Below are positions 1 through 7,075 of a stretch of DNA of 64,000 bases, piece after piece. The position numbers were made by a program, and so were the translations under genes. The notes below the pieces were generated by a model, which was given only the letters and a program-made list of their open reading frames with translations, ran no database searches and was not told where the DNA came from. Source of the DNA: Streptococcus suis (lineage in GTDB: Bacteria > Bacillota > Bacilli > Lactobacillales > Streptococcaceae). The stretch is from NCBI RefSeq assembly GCF_024509555.1, contig NZ_JAMWEL010000006.1:1-64000 (forward strand), written 5' to 3'. Position 1 is the first letter of the stretch. Every line of letters begins with the position of its first letter.

Positions 1-61
1 GCAGTAGAACTATTTCTAGTTTCTCAGATACAGATTTTGGACTTCTTTTGGACATAATAAA

Positions 62-121
62 ACTCCCCTCATAGTTTCTAGTGAAAATTTTTGTTTTTTC
101 ACTGTCCACTATAAGGGGAGT
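62..121 (-). terminator. Bipartite stem-loop at the end of the rep-like gene
   Basis: Outer arms at 62-74 and 109-121 pair over 13 bp with one mismatch; inner arms AGTGAAAA (80-87) and TTTTCACT (96-103) are perfect. The TAG stop of the rep-like gene (109-111) lies in the right arm. Only four T residues follow on the minus strand, so termination is plausible but not certain; a replication or processing structure is an alternative. Confidence 0.45.
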
Positions 122-1164
122 ATATCACTTTTTTTCTTGCCATATTTTTTTGTCGGTGGAGTACCATCGTAATTATCAGAACCTAATATTTCAAATTGCT
201 CTGGATTATACTTGTCTATACACATTAAATAAAAATATCTATGACCACCCTTAACCTTATAACTTTGCCTTAACCACCAATCATAAAGATCTCTCTTTAT
301 ATCCCATCTTTTAGCTCTCTTATCTCCCTTAACAATCACTCTTTCATACCACTCTGGAAACTTCTCTTCTGCTTCTTCTAAACTATATTGAGTTGGTCTA
401 AATCGCTTTTTTATATCTACTCTATTTTTTTCTTCATCTGCATAGGAATTAATATAATCTAAAGTAACTCTTTCACCAGTTTTAAAAGACTTTACTGGTA
501 AATCATATTTATCATTTCTAGAGCCAACCATTCTAAAACCTTGATTAATTGACTGATACTGTATCTGCTTTTCTTGTGAAGTTGCCTTATACTCCCACAT
601 TTTAAAGGTTAAATCATACTTTAACTGTTTCATCTGAAGCTTAATATTCGGATATAAATCAATCGGTTTCTCAAATACATAGTAAATATGAAGACCTGTA
701 CCACTCATTACAATAAAAGTCGGCTGAGGAAGCGTCCTAAGCCCTGGCTTTTTACCTATTCTTGAGAATAAGGTCAATAATTCATCTTTTCCTACAGAGT
801 CCAGGTCAAATACCAAAGCATTCATCTGCTGAGCATACTCTAAGCGATTAACACGACCCCTATAAGCTAAACCTGAACATAAAGTCATAGGATTATTCTC
901 TATAAACTCTTTATAATCTTCTTCCCAGGTATCATTAAGCATTATTCTTCTTCTCAGCTTTCTTTCTGTACCTTCATCTTTAGGATCCTTATATAAATAA
1001 ATAGCATTAGGTTTAGAATAATCTCCTGGCATTTCTCCTTCATCTTGATTATTAGGAAATATATATCTATAAAATTCTTCTCCCTTTACTTCTCCATAAT
1101 GAAAACTTAATAACTCTTCTACTTCCTTATAATTCTTCTTCTTATTCTTTATGTTATTACTCAT
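109..1164 (-). CDS. Primase-like replication protein, probably chimeric at its C-terminus
   Basis: 351 aa from the ATG at 1164, which has a GGGGTG ribosome site 6 nt upstream; a GTG nine bases earlier lacks one. The core looks like the archaeo-eukaryotic primase/RepB-like fold of small mobile elements: an acidic pair FDLD near residues 119-122, SGTGLHIYY near 154-162 and a downstream RMVGSRNDKY segment. The last about 35 residues (109-216), beginning DKYNPEQFEILG, instead resemble the C-terminal end of EcoRI-family adenine methyltransferases, so the gene seems to be a deletion fusion. It sits in AT-rich DNA beside other broken genes. Replication or priming is inferred from motifs, and activity of the chimera is doubtful. 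Confidence 0.6.
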   Translation of the reverse strand: MSNNIKNKKKNYKEVEELLSFHYGEVKGEEFYRYIFPNNQDEGEMPGDYSKPNAIYLYKDPKDEGTERKLRRRIMLNDTWEEDYKEFIENNPMTLCSGLAYRGRVNRLEYAQQMNALVFDLDSVGKDELLTLFSRIGKKPGLRTLPQPTFIVMSGTGLHIYYVFEKPIDLYPNIKLQMKQLKYDLTFKMWEYKATSQEKQIQYQSINQGFRMVGSRNDKYDLPVKSFKTGERVTLDYINSYADEEKNRVDIKKRFRPTQYSLEEAEEKFPEWYERVIVKGDKRAKRWDIKRDLYDWWLRQSYKVKGGHRYFYLMCIDKYNPEQFEILGSDNYDGTPPTKKYGKKKSDILPL

Positions 1165-1175
1165 ATAAATCACCC

Positions 1176-1240
1176 CTTTTAAAATAATACCCCTAAAGAC
1201 TACTAGGGGGACTTAGATTATCAATATAGTTATTTGGACA
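1176..1240. repeat. 65-bp direct repeat, copy 1
   Basis: Near-identical to 1266-1330 (one mismatch seen), offset by exactly 90 bp. It contains a small inverted repeat, CCCCTA/TAGGGG, and forms the 5' leader of the rep-like gene just upstream of its ribosome binding site. It may regulate that gene or mark a replication or recombination site. Confidence 0.85.
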
Positions 1241-1245
1241 CTTTT

Positions 1246-1251
1246 AGTATA
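1246..1251 (-). promoter_or_regulatory. -10 element between the two 65-bp repeats
   Basis: TATACT on the minus strand lies between the two repeat copies, about 80 bp before the rep-like start codon. No good -35 hexamer is present at 17 bp, so the promoter is weakly supported. A transcript from here would begin with repeat copy 1. Confidence 0.4.
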
Positions 1252-1265
1252 TCATAATTTTAACT

Positions 1266-1330
1266 CTTTTAAAACAATACCCCTAAAGACTACTAGGGGG
1301 ACTTAGATTATCAATATAGTTATTTGGACA
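1266..1330. repeat. 65-bp direct repeat, copy 2
   Basis: Second copy of the 1176-1240 repeat, lying between the end of the truncated erm(B) fusion and the -10 element. The differing flanks suggest a tandem duplication or a recombination scar. Confidence 0.85.
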
Positions 1331-1371
1331 TTTTTAAGGGGTTAGATTATGGATAGTGTTCTTTCCCATTC

Positions 1372-1629
1372 TTATCTACTCATTCCCCTATCTCTTGTTA
1401 TTCTTCTGTTTTCTTTGTCGTATTCTGTCTTAAAATTGTTTTCTAGGTCTTTTCTGCCTATCTTATTGCTTATAGTATCTACCAGATCCTTAAATAGAGA
1501 TTTGAAGGCTTGTAAATCGCTTGTACGCTCTTTTAAAAATTCTTTAGTAGAATTGTATTGTTTTATTATTTGGTTGAGTACTTTTTCACTCGTTAAAAAG
1601 TTTTGAGAATATTTTATATTTTTGTTCAT
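1372..1629 (-). pseudogene. erm(B): erm(B) truncated after codon 24 and fused to foreign sequence
   Basis: The first 24 residues (1558-1629), starting [16 protein letters not shown], match the N-terminus of the Erm(B) 23S rRNA adenine-N6 methyltransferase as I know it. After that the frame continues for 61 unrelated residues of charged helical sequence that could be the C-terminal end of a Mob/Pre-type relaxase (weak guess). The S-adenosylmethionine-binding GTGKG motif and the rest of the methylase are missing, so this cannot confer MLS resistance. Start codon, ribosome site AGGAGAG and upstream attenuator are intact. A clean junction near 1556 points to illegitimate recombination. Confidence 0.85.
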
Positions 1630-1753
1630 GTAATCTCTCCTGAAGTGATTACATCTATAAACAAATACAGAAGTTAAACGATTTGTTTGTAATTTTAGTT
1701 ATCTGTTTAAAAAGTCATAAGATTAGTCACTGGTAGGAATTAATCTAACGTAT
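1630..1753 (-). promoter_or_regulatory. erm(B) translational attenuator region
   Basis: The sequence between the leader peptide stop and the truncated erm(B) start corresponds to the attenuator of inducible erm(B). The ribosome site of the truncated gene lies at its end. In the intact system ribosome stalling on the leader exposes this site; here only the regulatory part survives. The structure was not folded. Confidence 0.65.
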
Positions 1754-1837
1754 TTATTTATCTGCGTAATCACTGTTTTTAGTCTGTTTCAAAACAGTAG
1801 ATGTTTTATCTACATTACGCATTTGGAATACCAACAT
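1754..1837 (-). CDS. ermBL: erm(B) leader peptide (27 aa)
   Basis: Translates as a 27-residue peptide beginning MLVFQMRNVDKTSTVLKQ and ending DYADK, identical as far as I recall to the ErmBL leader that stalls ribosomes when macrolide is bound. A strong GGAGGG-type ribosome site precedes it. It is too short for usual gene callers. The resistance gene it once controlled is truncated just downstream. Confidence 0.9.
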   Translation of the reverse strand: MLVFQMRNVDKTSTVLKQTKNSDYADK

Positions 1838-1885
1838 GACGAATCCCTCCTTCTTAATTACAAATTTTTAGCATCTAATTTAACT

Positions 1886-2125
1886 TCAATTCCTATTATA
1901 CAAAATTTTAAGATAATGCACTATCAACACACTCTTAAGTTTGCTTCTAAGTCTTATTTCCATAACTTCTTTTACGTTTCCGCCATTCTTTGCTGTTTCG
2001 ATTTTTATGATATGGTGCAAGTCAGCACGAACACGAACCGTCTTATCTCCCATTATATCTTTTTTTGCACTGATTGGTGTATCATTTCGTTTTTCTTTTT
2101 GTGCGCCTAAATTTCCCACAATCAC
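1886..2125 (-). pseudogene. Inc18 omega repressor with a replaced C-terminus
   Basis: The first 55 residues (1961-2125), beginning MIVGNLGAQK and containing KTVRVRADLHHIIKIE, match the omega ribbon-helix-helix repressor of pSM19035/pAMbeta1 plasmids. Native omega is 71 aa and ends with DQALEEYIRKYLPDKL after VKEVM; here 24 other residues follow, encoded by the sequence upstream of erm(B). The DNA-contacting strand and first helix are present but the second helix is broken, so dimer formation is doubtful. The start is GTG. Its operators at 2168-2209 are intact. Confidence 0.85.
1895..1900 (-). promoter_or_regulatory. -10 element of the erm(B) promoter
   Basis: TATAAT on the minus strand lies about 58 bp before the leader peptide start, in sequence matching the usual region upstream of erm(B). 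TTGATA (1922-1927) would be spaced 21 bp, so the -35 assignment is unclear. This promoter overlaps the 3' end of the altered omega frame. Confidence 0.6.
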
Positions 2126-2167
2126 TCACTTCTTTCTATTTCTTCTTATTCTTATTTTATCATCAAC

Positions 2168-2209
2168 AATCACAAATCACTTGTGATTTGTGATAAGTGA
2201 TTTGTGATT
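2168..2209. promoter_or_regulatory. Six contiguous omega heptad operators
   Basis: Unbroken 7-bp units fit WATCACW or its complement: AATCACA, AATCACT, then TGTGATT, TGTGATA, AGTGATT, TGTGATT. Two are direct and four inverted. This is the hallmark omega operator of Inc18 plasmid promoters that control copy number, partition and the omega-epsilon-zeta operon. It lies 64 bp from the end of pezT, upstream of the damaged omega gene. Confidence 0.9.
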
Positions 2210-2273
2210 AATATATCTTATTATTAAATCCTCGCAATTCTAACCCCCAAAAAAATATTATCTTTAAAATCAA

Positions 2274-3041
2274 TTATTTATTTTTCTCAAGTAATTCCTT
2301 AAGTAGGAGTTCACTCTCCTTCACCATCTCCTCCTCTACCTTGCTCCATTTTCCAAATAGGCATTCTTGTAGCACTTCTGCTGCGGAACCTTCAGCAGTT
2401 TCAGAATCATAGATACAAGTTCTATCTCTTTGATAAATTTGAATCTGGTCAAAGAGATTTTCACTTTCTAACTCCCTCAAGTTATCAACCAAGTTCTCAA
2501 CAATCCCATCGTGGTGTTCTTTTGGTGTTGCTCTAGCCTGAGTCGGATCGATGGCATAAAGCTCTTCGTAACGAATCAAGGTGCTGAGATAAGAAAGCTC
2601 TGGTTTGGTACCAATCACTGCTAAGGAAACTTGGTAACCTTTAGAAGATAATAATTGAGCAGTCTGACGAGGAACTTGAGTAGTTCGCAAGGTTCCCTCA
2701 ATCAGCAAATGGTAGCCTTGCGTACTGAGTTCATCAACCAACTGTTCTACCATTTTTCCTGCAAATCCCTTGGTATAGTCCACGCTATCCTTGCCATACT
2801 TTTCTTGCAGGGCTAAGTAATTGGGATGCTGAGAACGGTAGCTGTCACCATCGATAATAATGATATTACCTTGAAATTCCTTTTGCTTGATACGATGAAT
2901 AGTCGTCTTACCTGCTCCGCTTTGTCCACCAAGCAAGATAGCTTTCGGTTGATCTGGAATCGTCTTTCCTCGGGTTAAGGCCCGAATGGTTCGCTGCAAG
3001 GCCTTCTGAAACTCAGCCTCACTAAATTCTTCCAGTCTCAT
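2274..3041 (-). CDS. pezT: PezT zeta-family toxin
   Basis: 255 aa, close to the 253 aa of pneumococcal PezT. Zeta toxins phosphorylate UDP-N-acetylglucosamine at the 3'-OH, blocking peptidoglycan precursor synthesis. The P-loop GGQSGAGKT is near residues 38-46, followed by IIIDGDSYRSQHP, the usual zeta segment with the catalytic Asp. Its ATG overlaps the pezA stop (TAATG), so translation is coupled. In this ICE family pezAT is thought to stabilise the element. The gene ends just before the Inc18 remnant. Confidence 0.92.
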   Translation of the reverse strand: MRLEEFSEAEFQKALQRTIRALTRGKTIPDQPKAILLGGQSGAGKTTIHRIKQKEFQGNIIIIDGDSYRSQHPNYLALQEKYGKDSVDYTKGFAGKMVEQLVDELSTQGYHLLIEGTLRTTQVPRQTAQLLSSKGYQVSLAVIGTKPELSYLSTLIRYEELYAIDPTQARATPKEHHDGIVENLVDNLRELESENLFDQIQIYQRDRTCIYDSETAEGSAAEVLQECLFGKWSKVEEEMVKESELLLKELLEKNK

Positions 3042-3517
3042 TAAGCCACCACCCGATGATGCACCATGTCTAACATCCGCTCTATACCATCTAAATAGCC
3101 ATTGTAACGCTCTATTTCATCGAAAGTAGCGACAAGGTAAATTTTCGTATTGATCAATTCGGCCAAGTCATCACTCATCAAAATCCAAGGATTAGATTCA
3201 TCATCAAAAACAATATCTTGACTATCCTGGTATCTATAAAGCTTTGATAAAATGGCTGCTCCACGTTCTTTTATCACTTCTACTTTTAAAGTCAGATGGT
3301 AATCTTCGACAGGTGTTAACATCTTGTCCTCTCCTACAATATCGACATAAGAAACGTTAAATTTCTGACAAATACGGTCGATGAGTTCAGTTGAAACAGT
3401 GCTGGTACCATTTTCGTAGCGACTCAGGCTATTGCGTGAAATCCCAACCATTTTCGCAAATTCTGGCTGTGTTAAATCGTGTGTTCGGCGTAGTGATTTT
3501 ATATTGTCTCCGATCAT
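3041..3517 (-). CDS. pezA: PezA antitoxin and autorepressor
   Basis: 158 aa from ATG 3517, the length of known PezA; GAGGAGGT lies 8 nt upstream, whereas the longer frame to 3547 has no ribosome site. The N-terminal XRE-type HTH reads IKSLRRTHDLTQPEFAKMVG then ISRNSLSRYENG; the C-terminal half binds PezT and blocks its ATP site. PezA represses its own operon through a palindrome, and one of about 42 bp sits upstream at 3557-3598. Confidence 0.93.
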   Translation of the reverse strand: MIGDNIKSLRRTHDLTQPEFAKMVGISRNSLSRYENGTSTVSTELIDRICQKFNVSYVDIVGEDKMLTPVEDYHLTLKVEVIKERGAAILSKLYRYQDSQDIVFDDESNPWILMSDDLAELINTKIYLVATFDEIERYNGYLDGIERMLDMVHHRVVA

Positions 3518-3545
3518 AGATAAAGACCTCCTCATATTTGCTTTC

Positions 3546-3598
3546 ATTATACCATAAAAAACGGATAACGCACCATATTTGGTGCATTATCCGTTTTT
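3546..3598 (-). promoter_or_regulatory. pezAT promoter with large palindromic operator
   Basis: TATAAT (minus strand, 3546-3551) lies 28 bp before pezA. Upstream is a nested palindrome: outer arms AACGGATAA/TTATCCGTT and inner arms GCACCA/TGGTGC, spanning 3557-3598. It covers the -35 position and even the stop codon of the preceding gene, so it could act both as PezA operator and as a terminator. Confidence 0.75.
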
Positions 3599-3877
3599 AG
3601 GTTTCTTCGATTGCTTAAACTCCTCTATTCGCTTCTCCAACTGCTCAGTATTCAGTTTATTTTTCGCTTCTTGGATTGACTTATCAAGAATTTGTTCCTC
3701 ATCGGTTATAATGTCCCTAGATATTTCCACTCTCTCACTAGACTTGAAACTTGAATCAAAGACCACATCTAGGAGTTGCTCTACTTTGGTTAGTTCACTA
3801 TCTGACATCTCTGATAGTCGATGAATCAGTCGTTTAAATTGATCCTGGTTCTGTTTTTTCTTTTGAAAAAATTTCAT
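3587..3877 (-). CDS. Small charged helical protein, unknown function
   Basis: 96 aa from ATG 3877 (AAGGAG 6 nt upstream; the upstream TTG frame lacks a site). Very rich in Lys, Glu and Gln, mostly predicted helix, with a basic N-terminus MKFFQKKKQNQ and no membrane segment. Third gene of a compact three-gene run downstream of the TOPRIM gene that is typical of this ICE family. Its stop lies inside the pezA operator palindrome. I do not recognise a function. Confidence 0.75.
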   Translation of the reverse strand: MKFFQKKKQNQDQFKRLIHRLSEMSDSELTKVEQLLDVVFDSSFKSSERVEISRDIITDEEQILDKSIQEAKNKLNTEQLEKRIEEFKQSKKPKNG

Positions 3878-3892
3878 TATCTTCTCCTTCAA

Positions 3893-4282
3893 TTATAAGT
3901 CATCAATGGCTACTGAAATAGCCTGCAACTTTTTATTTTGGATTTTCTTTTCATCAATCAATTGATGAAGTTCTTCAATTTGCTTCTGACAGGCGGATAT
4001 ATCCTTGTTGTTTTGTGCAATGGTATCAGCCAAGTGTTGTTTATAGTCACTTGTGATATTTACCTTCTTCGGCTGACTTTGTTTAACGGTTGATGCGAGC
4101 GTTTGTACCTCTTTAGATTCTGACTCCTTTTGTTGCTGTTCAAAAGCAGCCACATAGTCTACTTCTTCAATTGGTTTTTCTTCCTGTTTATGGAAGAGTG
4201 CTGCAATTTTTGCTCGTTCTTCATGGGATGATGTTGGTTTCACATCATCTAGTGGCTGATCAAAATTCCATGTTTTACTCAT
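3893..4282 (-). CDS. Coiled-coil protein, unknown function
   Basis: 129 aa, hydrophilic. A disordered Gln/Lys/Ser-rich first half is followed by a likely coiled coil near residues 80-129 (heptad-like ISACQKQIEELHQLIDEKK). It starts inside the end of the previous gene (ATGA, 4 bp overlap) and is followed 15 bp later by the 96-aa gene, so the three are one translational unit. Function not recognised. Confidence 0.75.
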   Translation of the reverse strand: MSKTWNFDQPLDDVKPTSSHEERAKIAALFHKQEEKPIEEVDYVAAFEQQQKESESKEVQTLASTVKQSQPKKVNITSDYKQHLADTIAQNNKDISACQKQIEELHQLIDEKKIQNKKLQAISVAIDDL

Positions 4283-4506
4283 TCTATATCCTCATTTCTG
4301 TAATCTGGGTGTAGTGTGGTTTCTTTACCAAAGGCTTGCTCTAGTGCTTCATGAAATGACAACTGACTTGATTGTTGCCGTTTGATAAAGGTACTGTACA
4401 TAGCTGTTTGTAGTTGGTCACGATAGTGTTCCAATTTCTCCGTCTCACGTGAGACCTTTTCTTCTTGTCTAGCTACTTTTTCAGCCAGACGTTCAATCAC
4501 ACTCAT
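4279..4506 (-). CDS. Small coiled-coil protein, unknown function
   Basis: 75 aa. The N-terminal half is a likely coiled coil (IERLAEKVARQEEKVSRETE); the rest is hydrophilic. A TGAC/GGACACC-rich leader with AAGGAGGACA-like ribosome site lies just upstream. First of three short overlapping genes after the TOPRIM gene. A role as an accessory protein of DNA processing is only inferred from position. Confidence 0.7.
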   Translation of the reverse strand: MSVIERLAEKVARQEEKVSRETEKLEHYRDQLQTAMYSTFIKRQQSSQLSFHEALEQAFGKETTLHPDYRNEDIE

Positions 4507-4546
4507 AGGGTGTCCTCCTTGTCACATTCTAGATTATGATAGCGGA

Positions 4547-4565
4547 CTTGATTTTGTTATCACAA
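4547..4565. repeat. CTTG-N6-TTATCACAA motif, copy 1
   Basis: CTTGATTTTGTTATCACAA. The same 19-nt sequence occurs at 22144-22162, with variants at 6351-6369 and 33156-33174. Here it holds the TGA stop of the TOPRIM gene. Confidence 0.6.
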
Positions 4566-5636
4566 TTCAAAAGTGTGCTCTCGTTTAGGTGGAGGATGAT
4601 CTCTAATGACTTTTGTTTGGGCTGACTGGATAAGATCTCTTAAAGATAATTCCTTTTGTCGTTTCACAATATCATTCCAATCTGACTTTGCTTCAAGTCC
4701 CTGTAATAGTGGTAAATCTTGAGCGATTAGAAGTCCTTTATCTATCAGTTTCTGACAAAATTCTCTTCCTGCCTCATCGTTATCAACAGCCAATGTTAAT
4801 GCGTTTGAATGGGTTTGGAAAAAGTTTGTCGTATCTTGTATTGCCTGAAGATAATGGCTAAGTCTGCTTGGTTTTACTGTATCTAGAAATGCCAATTTCC
4901 CCTGTTCCTCTGCTGCTAGACGCAAGGTCTGATAAGCAATCACAGAAAGTTTTAGGCCTTCCATTGACACCAGGCGAACATCTGATAGCTGCTTTTGGTG
5001 AAGTTGATAATAACTCATCATATCGATAACTGATTCACAAAAAATGAGTCGCTTGGGATTCCCAATATCGAAACTAATACCAACATGGCCATGAGAGCCT
5101 TTCATGATTTTTTTGAGATAGCCTCGATTGTATTTTTCTTCATTTTTGACGAGACCTTGAAGGCTTGCGGCCTGTAAGACACCATTATGGTCATAGCTTT
5201 TAAACACTAAAACCGACTCCGAATGATAAATAGCTTGAGCAAGCAATCCTTGTCTGCCAAAGGTATTAATAGTCTGATCACTTAGACCCCGAATGTCTTT
5301 CAAGTAAGTACGTGCTTGCTGAAAGGGTTCTTCATTCAAATAATATTGAAATGGTTGATAAGTTTCTTCTATCAACTTAGCTTGTTCAAAATCCCCAGTT
5401 TCAAGATAGGATACAGCCTCTTTGAAAGTAACGCCTGCCACTAATTGAACAAAGTCTATCACATCCCCTTGTATATCTCTTGAAAACCATTTGAAAGTAT
5501 TGGTATCGGCAAAAATCCGAAAGGAATCATGGTCTGGGTGTTCATAAATGTGTCCTGATAAACGTCTGAAGGAATAACCCAAACTTTCAGCCACATCTAA
5601 AATGGCCTTTTGTTTTACTATTTTAATTCGTGTCAT
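4560..5636 (-). CDS. TOPRIM-domain primase-like protein
   Basis: 358 aa. The N-terminal part, with FRIFADTNTFKWFSRDIQGD, resembles the zinc-free primase-like DUF3991 region of conjugative elements. The TOPRIM core follows: catalytic Glu in RLIFCESVIDMMSY (about residues 198-211) and the DxD-type metal site in ALTLAVDNDEAGREF (about 278-292). It probably acts on ICE DNA during transfer or replication. It overlaps the preceding VirB8-like gene by 14 bp. No helicase domain is fused. Confidence 0.82.
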   Translation of the reverse strand: MTRIKIVKQKAILDVAESLGYSFRRLSGHIYEHPDHDSFRIFADTNTFKWFSRDIQGDVIDFVQLVAGVTFKEAVSYLETGDFEQAKLIEETYQPFQYYLNEEPFQQARTYLKDIRGLSDQTINTFGRQGLLAQAIYHSESVLVFKSYDHNGVLQAASLQGLVKNEEKYNRGYLKKIMKGSHGHVGISFDIGNPKRLIFCESVIDMMSYYQLHQKQLSDVRLVSMEGLKLSVIAYQTLRLAAEEQGKLAFLDTVKPSRLSHYLQAIQDTTNFFQTHSNALTLAVDNDEAGREFCQKLIDKGLLIAQDLPLLQGLEAKSDWNDIVKRQKELSLRDLIQSAQTKVIRDHPPPKREHTFEL

Positions 5637-6306
5637 CTTGTCTCCCTATCAAAAAAAGCAGAAGACTGTCTCCTGCTAGTTGTTCTCGCTTGTTGTAGTT
5701 CGTTGGTATGCTGGAATTGGCTCCATCTGTTGCTTCTTTCATGTCCTCCAGTTTCCCATTCCAAATAGTCAACTGATTAACCAGGAGCTTGTCGGAAACT
5801 TTGGAGTAGGATAACATAACCGTCTTGGTTTCTGTCTGAGTGGTTCGCTGTTGTTGCTCACTCAAATCAGAAACATAGGTCACTTGATAGGAAACTTCCG
5901 CAAGTGCAACATTGCTTTCTGTATTGACAAAGATACTGGCTGATTCAAATCGGTAGTCAAGCATATAATCTTTATAAACTTGATTGATCGCTTTATTCTG
6001 ATTTGTTTCCTCTTCTGAAAATGCCGAGTCCGTCATGTAGGGCTTGATACGAGTGTTATTTTCTCCTAGTTGGACCTTGGTGAAATATTGTGTGAGAAAT
6101 TCTTTGACAAGCTCATCTGATAGGACTGTCGCTCTTTCCTCCTGCTTTTCCTTTGTCACAAGTTTATTGGCTTCTGCTCGTATTTGGTGCTCAGTTTGTT
6201 TTGAAACGGATTGTGAGCCAATCGTATAGCCAATCATGACCATAAAACTGACTGCGATTAAACCTCCTACTCCAATCAGAAATCGAGCTTTCACTTTATT
6301 TAACAT
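5623..6306 (-). CDS. Membrane-anchored conjugation protein, VirB8/TcpC-like
   Basis: 227 aa: a short cytoplasmic tail, one transmembrane segment (about residues 9-30, FLIGVGGLIAVSFMVMIGYT), a linker and an extracellular alpha/beta domain of the size of the NTF2-like domains in VirB8 and TcpC. Such proteins line the type IV secretion channel. Similarity is judged from topology, length and operon position, not from a diagnostic motif. AGGAG lies upstream of the ATG. Confidence 0.6.
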   Translation of the reverse strand: MLNKVKARFLIGVGGLIAVSFMVMIGYTIGSQSVSKQTEHQIRAEANKLVTKEKQEERATVLSDELVKEFLTQYFTKVQLGENNTRIKPYMTDSAFSEEETNQNKAINQVYKDYMLDYRFESASIFVNTESNVALAEVSYQVTYVSDLSEQQQRTTQTETKTVMLSYSKVSDKLLVNQLTIWNGKLEDMKEATDGANSSIPTNYNKREQLAGDSLLLFLIGRQDDTN

Positions 6307-6350
6307 GGCTTACTCCTTTATTAGTGATAGCCAAATCATAACAAGATTAT

Positions 6351-6369
6351 CTTGGAAAATTTATCACAA
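6351..6369. repeat. CTTG-N6-TTATCACAA motif, copy 2
   Basis: CTTGGAAAATTTATCACAA: same two conserved blocks and 6-nt spacing as the copies at 4547 and 22144, but a different spacer. It lies in the gap before the VirB8-like gene. Confidence 0.45.
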
Positions 6370-6370
6370 G

Positions 6371-6396
6371 AAAAAGGACTACCAATCGGTAATCCT
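6371..6396 (-). terminator. Intrinsic terminator
   Basis: Arms at 75-83 and 88-96 of the 6300 block (AGGATTACC/GGTAGTCCT on the minus strand, one G-U pair), loop of four, then TTTTT. It follows the 96-aa membrane protein gene, whose stop is at 6402. Confidence 0.7.
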
Positions 6397-6401
6397 CCGT
6401 G

Positions 6402-6692
6402 TTAAACTATTCTATTTCTCCACCACTTTATAATAAAGCTTAAAACGAGAAATAGATTCAAAGCAATAAAAAATCCTGTAAAACTCCAAACTCCATTAGT
6501 TGCTAAATCTTCTGTATAAAGGTATCTCTCAGTAAAGAAGAGGTAAACTCCATAGATTTCGATAAAGACTAATCCACTGATGAGTCCGATAAGAAACAAA
6601 GCACCTGAAACTTTCACAATCCGATAAAGGACAAACAACATCAGTCCTATTGCTACGATAATCAAAAGGCTTTGTAGAATTTGCTCCAACAT
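6402..6692 (-). CDS. Small three-helix membrane protein
   Basis: 96 aa, with hydrophobic stretches near residues 4-22, 29-52 and 70-90, separated by short charged loops. AGAAAGAGGTG lies upstream of the ATG. It sits between a 99-aa soluble protein and a terminator in the conserved ICE block. Function not recognised; a conjugation accessory role is inferred only from position. Confidence 0.7.
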   Translation of the reverse strand: MLEQILQSLLIIVAIGLMLFVLYRIVKVSGALFLIGLISGLVFIEIYGVYLFFTERYLYTEDLATNGVWSFTGFFIALNLFLVLSFIIKWWRNRIV

Positions 6693-6705
6693 CTTGCACC
6701 TCTTT

Positions 6706-7005
6706 CTAGGTTAATTGCTTGCGATAATAGTCAGCCTGTTCCTGGTCAAGTTCATCAAGTTGGGCAACCAAATCAAGGTATTCTGCCTTCGTCACCTCAT
6801 CTAAGTTTGGAAAATCATACTCACGAGTTGTGATGATAAGTTCCAGCTGTCCAGTGATTTCACGCCTTGAAAAGCTATAATCAAGAGTTTCGTCTTCATA
6901 CTGTTCCTTTAAGGTTTGGTAGGTTGCTCTATCTTCTGGACTCGTAAAGCCTTGTGCCAACCAATCTTCAAGTTGATAACGCATTTCTTCTAGTGTTTGG
7001 GTCAT
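6706..7005 (-). CDS. Acidic helical protein, unknown function
   Basis: 99 aa, strongly acidic, rich in Glu, Asp, Gln, Leu and Tyr; probably all-helical with no membrane segment. An AAGGAGAATAG ribosome site lies upstream. It follows the SNF2/methylase gene by about 70 bp and precedes the small membrane protein by 13 bp. No motif recognised. Confidence 0.7.
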   Translation of the reverse strand: MTQTLEEMRYQLEDWLAQGFTSPEDRATYQTLKEQYEDETLDYSFSRREITGQLELIITTREYDFPNLDEVTKAEYLDLVAQLDELDQEQADYYRKQLT

Positions 7006-7075
7006 GATCTATTCTCCTTTTGTGATTTCTTGACTTCATTTTACCGCGTTCAAAATTATTTGTCAGCCTTTTTTC

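Noticed and set aside
1349..1606. 85-aa frame on the plus strand opposite the erm(B) fusion
   Set aside because: Antisense shadow of the truncated erm(B) frame.
2168..2209. Short repeats resembling a CRISPR-like array
   Set aside because: Units are 7 bp, contiguous and without spacers; they are omega operators.
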